The notes under the pieces: model-generated
What the model saw: only the letters and a program-made list of their open reading frames with translations
What the model was told of the DNA's origin: nothing
Database searches by the model: none
Shown: positions 21,567-29,573 of the stretch, one piece after another
How positions within the stretch are numbered: position 1 is the stretch's first letter
Layout: every line of letters begins with the position of its first letter
From: Bradyrhizobium septentrionale
GTDB taxonomy: Bacteria > Pseudomonadota > Alphaproteobacteria > Rhizobiales > Xanthobacteraceae
Direction: 5' to 3'
Assembly: GCF_011516645.4 (NCBI RefSeq)
Contig: NZ_CP088287.1
Location: 62,001-126,000, forward strand
DNA: 64,000 nucleotides
Translations under genes and position numbers: made by a program

Positions 21567-22086
21567 CCAGGGCTCTGGTGAATGGGCACCGCGTGGCCTA
21601 CCATGTCATGCCAATTCGGAACGACGTGCACGGCGCCGACCGTGCCGCATTGCCGTGCACACAAGGCGCCCGCCGGCGAGCCATTCCGCAGGGCAGCTAC
21701 CAGATGGCAAGAAGCGGCCGGACCATTTCGTGTAACGACGATGAGCCATCGCGGATGATCGCGCACGATACGGCGTGGAGTGAAGCCGCTAGGGGGCGCT
21801 CGGCAAGGTCCCCAGAGGCACCAGGCTTTGGTCGGAGGCGCGCCAGCCCGGTCGCAGTGCTGCCCGCGCTCCGCCCACTGGCACCGGTAGCCGGCGTTGC
21901 GAAGGAGACCTGCTCTCGCCATGCCCGACGCGCTCATTGCGGGAAAGGCCGAGTTCGCCAGCAGTGGCGTTATGTTCTCCTCCGGAACATGCCCAACGCT
22001 TCCGGGATTGTTCTGCCGCCTTGCTACTTCACCATGCTCCTGCGCGGCGTCAGACTCGTCAGCGACGACGCTTTGCGCCCGATGCG
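21567..22086. other. Stretch without a supported gene
   Basis: Open frames exist on both strands, but none has family-like composition or a plausible start. The minus-strand segment around 21850-21930 (RNAGYRCQWAERGQHC) faintly resembles the start of a phage HNH nuclease; I do not consider it proven. The stretch lies next to a terminase-like fragment, so it may be degraded prophage DNA. Confidence 0.3.
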
Positions 22087-22194
22087 CGGTTTCCGGCCGA
22101 GGCGGAAGCGGCTCTATCGATTTTTCGCGATCTTCAGATCGTGGATGTGCCTGGGCGCCCGACCATCGACGAGTGTTGCCTGCCTTGGGTCTGA
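22087..22194 (+). pseudogene. Phage terminase large subunit, N-terminal relic
   Basis: The frame RFPAEAEAALSIFRDLQIVD, then PGRPTIDECCLPWV, resembles the N-terminal segment of siphovirus-type large terminases just before the ATPase domain (pattern IFRxLxIVDxxGxPTxxExxxPW). It ends in a stop at 22192-22194, before the Walker A motif. Only about 35 residues support the call. It suggests an old prophage remnant here. No other phage gene is clear in the window. Confidence 0.4.
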
Positions 22195-22889
22195 TGCGGG
22201 CTTCGTGAATGTCTTTGTGAGTGAGACCGATCTCGGTAACGCTCGCCCAGCGTGGAAGAATTAGGCTTGCCAGCGCTCTTGATCTCTCCCCCGCTCCTGC
22301 GCGGCGTCGTATTCATCCGCTAGCCGCGCGCTTCGCCTGCGCCTCGATCTCAAGCGCATTTGCCTGCGCGCGATAGGCGGCGCCGCTGCCAACTGTCGGG
22401 CCACCTCCGGCGGGATCTCGATCGCTTTTCGGCTGATCGACATGCCCGTAAAATAGGTATTTGGGGCCCGTCTGGCGAATCCAAACGAAGCGGCCCCAGC
22501 AACCCTTGGAGGCCCGGGGGCGATTGCTGGGGCCACATGGCCAGTCCCGCGTCAGTCGAGATTGGTTAGCTTGATCGCACACCAAATCCGAAGAAGAGAC
22601 AATAGCGAACCAGAGTTCCGCGTCTCGACGCCGGGGAACAGTGGTAAAATTACCACCATGCCAGGGCGCAACGCCGCCCGCTTAAAATACACGCCGGCGA
22701 CGTCGGCTCTAGCCACAGGATGTAAAGTGCAAAATCCTGACGAGCATTAAGACTGCGCAGGCGCAAACGTTTCGTACCCAAGAGGGGGTAGCCTGCTGGG
22801 TGCAGTGGACCCTTTGCTGAGGACCACCGGGTCCGGTTCTTAAGTGGAGCTGCTGCCGTTCGTTCTTCCCAATACTTTACGCTACTCTT
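22195..22889. other. Stretch without a supported gene, with one short palindrome
   Basis: Several overlapping open frames look like noise. An inverted repeat GTGGTAA-AA-TTACCAC lies at 22641-22656 just before a short ATG frame at 22659. It has the form of an operator, perhaps of a lost toxin-antitoxin or regulator gene. Confidence 0.35.
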
Positions 22890-23855
22890 GCTTGCTGCTG
22901 TTGTGGCTGTGGGGATGTGGGCAACGCGCAGCGTTGTCCAAGCTTCTCGCTTGCGAGAAGCGTCATATCCACAGCCTCTTCGCCGAATGCCCCCCGGCCT
23001 GCCAGACCGCCATCGGCGCGCGAATTTCCAGCGCCTGATGGGGTCGGGCGATTCCGGCTTTGGCCTCGTGGCCATCCGAATAACCCTTGAGATAGATGTC
23101 CTCGTATTCGAGCGAGCGCCACAGCCGCTCGATGAACACGTTGTCCATCCAGCGGCCGCGACCGTCCATCGAGATCCTGACGCCGGTGGCGGCCAGCGTT
23201 CCGGTGAAGGCCGCGCTGGTGAACTGGCTACCCTGGTCGGTATTGAAGATCTCAGGCCGGCCGAGGCGCGCCAAGGCCTCTTCGAGCGCAGACACGCAGA
23301 ACGATGTGTCCATCGTGTTCGAAAGGCGCCATCCCAGTACCGCACGGCTCGCCCAATCGATGATCGCCACCAGATATAGAAAGCCCTGGCCGGTCGATCA
23401 CCATATGGCGCAGGAGATACGGGAAGATCTTGTGTCCCGGCGCCGGCTTTGTGGTTCTGGGCTTTGGTCCCAGCGCCGCGATGCCCATCTTGCGCATCAA
23501 CCGCTGCACGCGCTTGATTGATGCGACGGCCTTCGGCATTGAGCATCGCCGTCATCCGCCGCGAGCCCAGGAACGGCCAGGCCGTGAACAGCTGGTCGAT
23601 GCGTCGCATCAGCTCAAGGTCGTTGTCATTGGCCGGCCGCGGCGGCCTATATACGCTCGATCGCGCAACGCTCAGCAGTTGGCATTGCCGGCGGATCGAT
23701 AGACTCTCATGATCGCGCTGAAGCAATCCTCGGCGATCCGGCGCGCTCATCTTCCGGACCTCCTGGCTAAGAACTCTCGCTCGACCGTCAATTGTCCGAT
23801 CTTCGCGTGGAGCTTCTCGACCTCCAGTTCGTGGGCCGCCTCGCCATCCCGACCA
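22890..23855 (-). pseudogene. Decayed IS3-family element (OrfB plus end of OrfA)
   Basis: The minus strand encodes, in shifting frames, a copy of the OrfB found intact at 27904-28839: [40 protein letters not shown] and [15 protein letters not shown], then after a frameshift near 23515 [18 protein letters not shown] sequence, then [18 protein letters not shown] and [17 protein letters not shown]. The end is damaged as well. An OrfA C-terminal stub (about 23760-23855, encoding the helix before OrfB) is cut at 23855, exactly where a 94-bp MITE-like repeat starts. Multiple frameshifts make it inactive. Confidence 0.8.
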
Positions 23856-23857
23856 GC

Positions 23858-23951
23858 GTGTGAATCGGCGTGGGGTCCGGACGCCGATCGGCGCCCCAAG
23901 TGCTTGATTGACTTCGCGCGTGCGGGGTCAATGTTCAGCGTCGATTCACAC
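23858..23951. repeat. 94-bp MITE-like element, copy 1
   Basis: Terminal inverted repeats GTGTGAATCGGCG and (inverted) GTGTGAATCGACG bound a noncoding 94-bp unit. A second copy is at 32231-32324 in the same orientation. Both copies abut truncated IS fragments. Confidence 0.7.
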
Positions 23952-24105
23952 CCACAAGTCGGACTGCGCGACGCGCAGCGACGGATCGTTAATGCCGCTG
24001 CCGCGCACTCTGTGGCGCCTCCCCCTTCAGGCCGCAGCCATGCGCTCCCTACCGCGGTAGCGGTTTAGTGCAACATTCATTCTGGCAACCTCGGCCCGAC
24101 ATAGT

Positions 24106-25026
24106 TCAACAGCGATCGGGACATCCCCGAGTGCGCCGTTTCCTGGCACTTGCTCGGGTTGTCTTTTTCGTTCCCGAACTGACCCGAGTCGCACGATGTA
24201 AGGCGACATCTGTCTTCGCTGCTCGTTTGGTCTTTCTGGCAGATATCTTGCCTTTTTGCGCCTTGGACTGTTGGGGTCTCTTTGCGACTGTTAAGGCAGG
24301 ATTTGGGGTATGCGGAGTTTCGGCCATCTCCAGCCCGAATAGAGCGGCGACATCGCCTTCATCAAGCACCTTCGCCGCGCCTGACGCCGTTGTTAGCGGA
24401 GAATCCTGTCCAGCGCTGGCGAGCATTTCAGTTTCATCCACATCACGCAGCACAAAAAGAAGCTGAGGCTTTTCATCTAGCCGGGCGCCGACACCATACA
24501 GTGCTGCCGCAACGTGCTTGCACATGTCCGCCCAATCTGGACAGCTGCAGGACAGCTTGATTTCCGTCGGCGACGGAAACAGGCCGTCACCCTCTCGACA
24601 GACCCGGTCCATCACGCCTTTCGCCAAGCGGCCCTGCAGGAGCTCAACTAGCGAATCGACGGTCCCGGCGCAGTCCCGACAGATGGATTTCCAGCGTGCC
24701 CGCGTAACCGGTGCAATGACAATTTTGATTTGGTAGAGCTCAGACCCGGCGACCATTGCCGATATCTCGCCCTTGGCAATTTGCAGGTCGATAACGGAGC
24801 CGTTTCGGACATAGGTCCGGCCGCGCGGCAAGCGGTTCTCATAGTCGCTGTATCGTTCAAGGTTGACGCACCAAGATCTGCCCCAGAAGCTCTTGGTAAT
24901 TGTGCGGCCCTCGATCCTCACGGGCGCAACGGATCGTCCCTGCTTCTTGAGCTTGGCCAACTTGCGTTCTGCCTGTCGCCGCTTCTCAGCTACCGGCACG
25001 TAAGCATGCCACCCGTAGTAGCTCAT
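24106..25026 (-). CDS. SWIM zinc-finger protein
   Basis: 306 residues, starting MSYYGWHAYVPVAEKRRQAER. A SWIM zinc finger of the form CxC...CxH (CSCPDWADMCKHVAAALYG) lies near residues 161-180, preceded by an N-terminal region with FWGRSWCVNLERYSDYENRL that is conserved in bacterial SWIM proteins. The C-terminal 80 residues are very basic (KRPQQSKAQKGK, KTKRAAK, KKTTRASARKRRTRG), suiting nucleic-acid binding. The gene follows an SNF2-type helicase with a 4-base overlap (ATGA at 25023-25026), a pairing known in many bacteria. The pair probably remodels or unwinds nucleoprotein, but no substrate is known. Confidence 0.88.
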   Translation of the reverse strand: MSYYGWHAYVPVAEKRRQAERKLAKLKKQGRSVAPVRIEGRTITKSFWGRSWCVNLERYSDYENRLPRGRTYVRNGSVIDLQIAKGEISAMVAGSELYQIKIVIAPVTRARWKSICRDCAGTVDSLVELLQGRLAKGVMDRVCREGDGLFPSPTEIKLSCSCPDWADMCKHVAAALYGVGARLDEKPQLLFVLRDVDETEMLASAGQDSPLTTASGAAKVLDEGDVAALFGLEMAETPHTPNPALTVAKRPQQSKAQKGKISARKTKRAAKTDVALHRATRVSSGTKKTTRASARKRRTRGCPDRC

Positions 25027-27731
25027 TCATCCCCTTCCTTCATCGCCGCACCCAAATCGAGAGTCACGAGTCTAAGCAACTCCTCATCTTTCATCTCAGT
25101 CAACAGGATGTCAGCTCCGCCGCTAAGAAAATCCCCAGCCAATTGTTTCTTCGACTCAATCATATGGTCGATCTTTTCCTCCACGGTGCCGCGACAAACG
25201 AACTTGTGCACAAGCACGTTCTTGGTCTGTCCGATCCGGAAGGCACGATCGGTGGCTTGGCTTTCGACAGCCGGATTCCACCACCTGTCGAAATGAATGA
25301 CATGCGAGGCCGCTGTGAGATTGAGCCCGGTGCCGCCTGCTTTGACCGAGAGCACGAAGAACGGGACGTCTTCGTCTTCCTGAAATTGGCGCACCAGGTC
25401 CTTGCGCTTCTTAACCTCTGTCTCACCATGCAGGACGAGGCCGGGCCTTCCGAATACGGAGCCCAGGAACGCCACTAGTGGCGCCGTTGACTCCTTGAAC
25501 TGGGTGAAGATAAGTGCCTTCTCCTGCCGGGCGGCAACCACTTCCGCGATGTCGCGCAGACGCACAAGCTTACCGCTATCCTCCTCATTCCACGCACCGT
25601 CGCCGAGCCACTGTGATGGATGGTTGCAGATCTGCTTCAAACGCATGAGAAAAGCTAGGACGATACCTCTCCGCTTTATTCCATCGACCTCTTCGAGATG
25701 GCCGGCCAGTTCCGCCACTGCTTGCTGATAAAGCGCCGCCTGCTTGCGGCTCAAGGGGCAGAAGGTTTTCACCTCGGTCTTGTCGGGCAGGTCGGCAATG
25801 ATGCTCTTGTCGGTCTTCAGCCGTCGCAGGATATAGGGGCGCACCAGTTGGCGGAGCGGACCGTAAGGGTTATGTGGCCGGTCGGCGAGGCGTTTGACGA
25901 ATGCCGAAAACTCCTTCGACGATCCCAACAGGCCAGGATTGATAAAGTCGAAGATCGACCATAGGTCGCCGAGCCGATTCTCGATGGGCGTGCCGGTCAG
26001 CGCAATGCGCATTTCTGCCTTGAGCCTCTTGACCGATTTTGTCTGCTTAGCGCCCGGGTTCTTGATGGCCTGTGCTTCATCGAGCACCACAAACCGCCAT
26101 GATGTAGTTTCTAGCCAAGGCGTACGCGTCAGAAAGCCGTAGCTCGTGATTACGAGATCGACATCTGCGCATCTGTCCGCACTGTAAGTGTTCAGTTTCT
26201 CGGACGGCGCAGCCGATGGATGGACCACGACTGTTTTCAAAGTTGGCGCAAATCGGGAAATCTCGGCGGCCCAATTGGCTAACAACGAGGCGGGGGCTAC
26301 GAGCAGGCAAGGTTTCCGAATTGCCATGTCCTCATTCTTGATCACCAGCAGCAGCGACAACACCTGGATGGTTTTGCCGAGCCCCATATCGTCGGCAAGG
26401 CAAGCCCCAAGCTTGAGCTGCGTTAGCAGATAGAGCCATTGCACACCCGACTGCTGATAGGGTCGCAGCGTACCCTGAAAATGTTGACCGGGGTCGACCC
26501 GCATGAGCCAATCGGGATGGCGCAGGGTCGCCAGCGTCTCCGCCAGCCAGGGGCCGGCAACGGTCTGGCTCCAATCGATGTCGGCTGGTGCGGCAGTTTT
26601 ATCTCCGGCAATGCCAGCCCCAGCCAGCAGACGCATCGCCTCACCGAACGAAAGACCATCGGCGGCGGCGCGGCGCTCGATGGCCTCAAATTGCTCGAGT
26701 GTGCGATGCAGTCGTTCATGATCGACCTCGACCCACTTGCCACGGATTAAGGTCAATCCATCGGAATGCGCCAGGAGTCGCTTGATGTCGGCCTTCGAGA
26801 GGCTTTCGCCCTCGAGCGTCACCTCCATTCGGAAGTCGAGCAGCGCGTCCATCCCCAGCTGTGATGGCGCATTGCCCCCGACCGTTGCTTTCACTTGCGG
26901 GCGTGCGGGGTGGTTCATGCGCCAACTCGCTGGCATTCGCACGACCACCCCGGCGCTTTCGAGCGCGGGAACATCCTTCAGGAATTGCAGAGCCTGTTGT
27001 GGGCTCCAGCGCAGCGGGTGAAAGATATCGCCGGCATCGACCATGGTCTTCAACCAAGGGCAACTTTCGGCGGCACGCTGGACGGGCATCAGCAGCGAGA
27101 GCAGGCGTTGGCGGTTCCTCGCACCGGAATACTCCTGCAAGGCCTTGCCGAGCGGCAGATGCTGGGCCTTGGCCCCAGCCGAAAGTCGGGTCGTGTAGGT
27201 CGCAAGAAACGCGAACGGGGCTTCTTCGTCCTTCCGGTTCTCCGCGAGGTTGAAATGAACGCGCCCAACCAAATTCCATGCCGGATGACGGCTCTTGAGG
27301 AACTCCTGCACGGAGAGCTTGGCCTGCACCAACTCGGCATCAAAGGCCGCATCCATACCTCGCCAAAGATTGGCCAGGACAGACGTCGTCAGGTATTCCG
27401 CGCCGGTCATCGGCGGAACGGCCGCTGCCATCGTGTCCAGCTCGCCATCGGCGGGGATTGGCACAGGCGGCTTGGTCCGGCCGTCTCCAACACTAGGAAG
27501 AGCGCACAGTGCAGTCATGTAGCGCATTCCAAGCTCTCGCCAATACGACAACACCGGCGGGAGAACCGTCGCGACTTCGTCGGCGCCGAGCCACAACAAT
27601 CCGTGCCCTGAGCCCCGTAAAAATGCTTTCTCCAGCCGCAAGCCCTGATCGGGCTCCAACGCAGGAGCTTGCGCCGTTTGTCGCAGCGTCAGCAAACCAT
27701 GCGGGGTGAGAACGGGTTCCAGCGTCATCAT
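25023..27731 (-). CDS. SNF2-family DEAD/DEAH helicase
   Basis: 902 residues. The N-terminal 400 residues are the bacterial SNF2-associated region. The motor follows. Motif I is LADDMGLGKT near residue 442, Walker B is VLDEAQAIKN (DEAQ) near 548, and motif III is ALTGTPIENRLGDLWSIFDF. The helicase C domain has KALIFTQFKESTAPL, KAGGTGLNLTAASHVIHFDRWWNP and QATDRAFRIGQTKNV near 780-850. The ATP motifs are complete, so an active double-stranded DNA translocase is likely. It is translationally coupled to the SWIM gene downstream. Location on a mobile region raises the possibility of a role in defence or replicon maintenance, which is not shown by the sequence. Confidence 0.93.
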   Translation of the reverse strand: MMTLEPVLTPHGLLTLRQTAQAPALEPDQGLRLEKAFLRGSGHGLLWLGADEVATVLPPVLSYWRELGMRYMTALCALPSVGDGRTKPPVPIPADGELDTMAAAVPPMTGAEYLTTSVLANLWRGMDAAFDAELVQAKLSVQEFLKSRHPAWNLVGRVHFNLAENRKDEEAPFAFLATYTTRLSAGAKAQHLPLGKALQEYSGARNRQRLLSLLMPVQRAAESCPWLKTMVDAGDIFHPLRWSPQQALQFLKDVPALESAGVVVRMPASWRMNHPARPQVKATVGGNAPSQLGMDALLDFRMEVTLEGESLSKADIKRLLAHSDGLTLIRGKWVEVDHERLHRTLEQFEAIERRAAADGLSFGEAMRLLAGAGIAGDKTAAPADIDWSQTVAGPWLAETLATLRHPDWLMRVDPGQHFQGTLRPYQQSGVQWLYLLTQLKLGACLADDMGLGKTIQVLSLLLVIKNEDMAIRKPCLLVAPASLLANWAAEISRFAPTLKTVVVHPSAAPSEKLNTYSADRCADVDLVITSYGFLTRTPWLETTSWRFVVLDEAQAIKNPGAKQTKSVKRLKAEMRIALTGTPIENRLGDLWSIFDFINPGLLGSSKEFSAFVKRLADRPHNPYGPLRQLVRPYILRRLKTDKSIIADLPDKTEVKTFCPLSRKQAALYQQAVAELAGHLEEVDGIKRRGIVLAFLMRLKQICNHPSQWLGDGAWNEEDSGKLVRLRDIAEVVAARQEKALIFTQFKESTAPLVAFLGSVFGRPGLVLHGETEVKKRKDLVRQFQEDEDVPFFVLSVKAGGTGLNLTAASHVIHFDRWWNPAVESQATDRAFRIGQTKNVLVHKFVCRGTVEEKIDHMIESKKQLAGDFLSGGADILLTEMKDEELLRLVTLDLGAAMKEGDE

Positions 27732-27903
27732 GACGGTGGGACCTTACGACCCCACCGGAAATGTTGGCGATTTTGGTGGTGAGCGGCGCGCCACATCGAG
27801 AAGTAATTCGCCATTCTGTCACGAAGTACCGAGGAATGAGAAATGGACCCGCGGAGCGGGACCGCTTGAGCCGGTTTGTTAGTTGGAAACTGACCGCTCC
27901 TGA

Positions 27904-28839
27904 TTACTTCCTATCACGCTGCCAGAGACTCTGTCTGCTGCTGTTGCTGGGGCATGTGGTCAACGCGTCAGCGTTGTCCACCATGTCCACAGCCTTCGCG
28001 GCCTGCATCCGTTCGCGCCAGACCGCCATCGGCGTGCGATAGCCGAGCGCCTGATGAAGGCGACGATCGTTATAGAAGGCGATCCAGCTCGCGACCCCTG
28101 CCTTGGCCTCGCGGCCGTCGGCATAGCCCTTGAGATAGATGTCCTCATGCTTGAGCGACCGCCACAGCCGCTCGATGAAGACGTTGTCCATCCAACGACC
28201 GCGGCCATCCATGGAGATCTTGATCCCTGCGCCCGCCAACGCGCCGGTGAAGGCCGCGCTGGTGAACTGGCTGCCTTGGTCGGTATTGAAAATCTCCGGC
28301 CTGCCGTACTTCGCCAGCGCCTCTTCCAGAGCCGCCACGCAGAACGAGACGTCCATCGTGTTCGACAACCGCCACGCCAGAACCGCACGGCTCGCCCAGT
28401 CGATGATGGCGACGAGATAAAGAAAGCCACGGCCGATGGGCAGATACGTGATGTCGGCGGCCCACACCTGGTTCGGCCGGTCGATCGTCATGTTGCGCAA
28501 CAGATAAGGATAGATCTTGTGGCCCGGCGCCGGCTTCGTCGTGTTCGGCTTCGGTCCCAGCGCCGCGATGCCCATCTTGCGCATCAACCGCTGCACGCGC
28601 TTGCGATTGACCTGAAGCCCCTCAGCCTTCAGCATTGCGGTCATTCGCCGCGAGCCCAGGAACGGCCAGGCGATGAACAGCTCGTCGATCCGCCGCATCA
28701 GGGCAAGGTCGTTGTCGTTGGCCGGCCGGGGCGGCCGGTAGACCCCGAAGCGCGCGATGCCAAGCAACAGGCATTGCCGACGGATCGACAGCGCCTTGTC
28801 GGCGCGATCGAGCATTCCTCGACGGTCCGGCGTGCTCAT
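27904..28839 (-). CDS. IS3-family transposase OrfB
   Basis: 311 residues with an HTH_21-like region ([30 protein letters not shown]), followed by the rve integrase core. The catalytic residues are in [12 protein letters not shown] (D), [12 protein letters not shown] (D) and [18 protein letters not shown] (E), i.e. a complete DDE triad. The C-terminal [19 protein letters not shown] segment is typical. It is made as an OrfAB fusion by frameshifting in many IS3 elements. Here the frames overlap ATGA at 28836-28839. It matches the decayed copy at 22890-23855 closely. Confidence 0.94.
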   Translation of the reverse strand: MSTPDRRGMLDRADKALSIRRQCLLLGIARFGVYRPPRPANDNDLALMRRIDELFIAWPFLGSRRMTAMLKAEGLQVNRKRVQRLMRKMGIAALGPKPNTTKPAPGHKIYPYLLRNMTIDRPNQVWAADITYLPIGRGFLYLVAIIDWASRAVLAWRLSNTMDVSFCVAALEEALAKYGRPEIFNTDQGSQFTSAAFTGALAGAGIKISMDGRGRWMDNVFIERLWRSLKHEDIYLKGYADGREAKAGVASWIAFYNDRRLHQALGYRTPMAVWRERMQAAKAVDMVDNADALTTCPSNSSRQSLWQRDRK

Positions 28840-29129
28840 CTTCCGGACCTCCGCGCTAAAAAATCGCGCTCGACCGTCAGTTGTCCAATCTTGGCGTGCA
28901 GCTTCTCGATCTCGCGTTCGCGCGTTTCCTCGCTCTCGCGCCCGACACCCGCATCAAAGGCCCGCGCCGCCTGGTCCAGCAGTTGCTTCTTCCAGGCATA
29001 GATCTGGTTCGGGTGAACCTCATAGCGCTGGGCCAGATCGGCCACCGTCGCCTGCTCCCGCACCGCTTCCAGCGCAATCTTTGCCTTCAGTGCCGCGTCG
29101 ATCTTGCGTCTCGTCTTCGTCGTCATCAT
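28836..29129 (-). CDS. IS3-family OrfA (helix-turn-helix protein)
   Basis: 97 residues starting [20 protein letters not shown]. The N-terminal helix-turn-helix ([25 protein letters not shown]) is that of the HTH_8/Tnp_1 family, and a leucine-heptad coiled coil follows ([19 protein letters not shown]), which lets OrfA and OrfAB dimerise. It binds the IS ends and regulates transposition. The downstream OrfB start overlaps its stop. Confidence 0.93.
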   Translation of the reverse strand: MMTTKTRRKIDAALKAKIALEAVREQATVADLAQRYEVHPNQIYAWKKQLLDQAARAFDAGVGRESEETREREIEKLHAKIGQLTVERDFLARRSGR

Positions 29130-29204
29130 GCCCTCCGTCTATCAAACGGAGCGGCCCTTTTCCAACTTAACCTCTGATCCCAAAATCGGGGTCCATTTCA
29201 GATG

Positions 29205-29564
29205 GGCGCGGTCAGCAATTCCTTGACCAGAATGAACTGGAGAACGCACTCCGCGACTGCGGCCGGACTCTCAAGAAGAAAACCATCATCTTTCAAAACA
29301 TCAACGTTCCTTTCGCTTTGCGAAAGCTCGATTTGCACCAACTTTGCGCCAATCTCATCCGGCGTGAACATGCGCCTCACCTCGGAAAAGAACCGCGGCA
29401 GTTCCCGCGCGAAGTCGGGGATGTCTTGAGGCAGTACTGGCAAAACTCATCAACTTCTCACCGACAAGGTAGTCGAAGGCCGCCGTGAGCCCGAATCGCG
29501 CCTTGATCGTTTGAGCCGCTTCGCACTGTTCGATCCAAATCTTATGCGCTTTGCGCACATTCAT
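29205..29564 (-). pseudogene. Frameshifted conserved rhizobial protein cut by IS3 insertion
   Basis: Starts MNVRKAHKIWIEQCEAAQTI at 29564 and reads to ...FDYLVGEKLMSFA. Near 29435 the continuation (VLPQDIPDFARELPRFFSEVRRMF, then TPDEIGAKLVQIELSQSERN) lies in another frame and runs to the IS3 end at 29200, where IS bases supply the stop. The two halves form one compact, mostly helical protein of about 115 residues. I do not know its function. It starts 10 bases downstream of the recD2 stop, in the same orientation, suggesting an operon. It is doubly broken, by the frameshift and by the IS. Confidence 0.6.
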
Positions 29565-29573
29565 CGTCGGCCC

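Larger units (their letters stand above)
27837..29200 (-). mobile_element. IS3-family element (IS407-like), apparently complete
   Basis: Imperfect terminal inverted repeats: AAATGGACCC at about 27841 and the inverse of TGAAATGGACCCC at about 29188-29200. OrfA and OrfB overlap by 4 bases. The exact left edge is uncertain by a few bases. Confidence 0.8.

Noticed and set aside
21578..22264. 228-residue plus-strand open frame as a gene
   Set aside because: Low-complexity, arginine-rich translation without conserved motifs; only a short segment in another frame resembles a known family.
22659..22750. Short ATG frame after the GTGGTAA palindrome as an antitoxin
   Set aside because: The translation (MPGRNAARLKYT...) is too short and I cannot link it to an antitoxin family or a neighbouring toxin.
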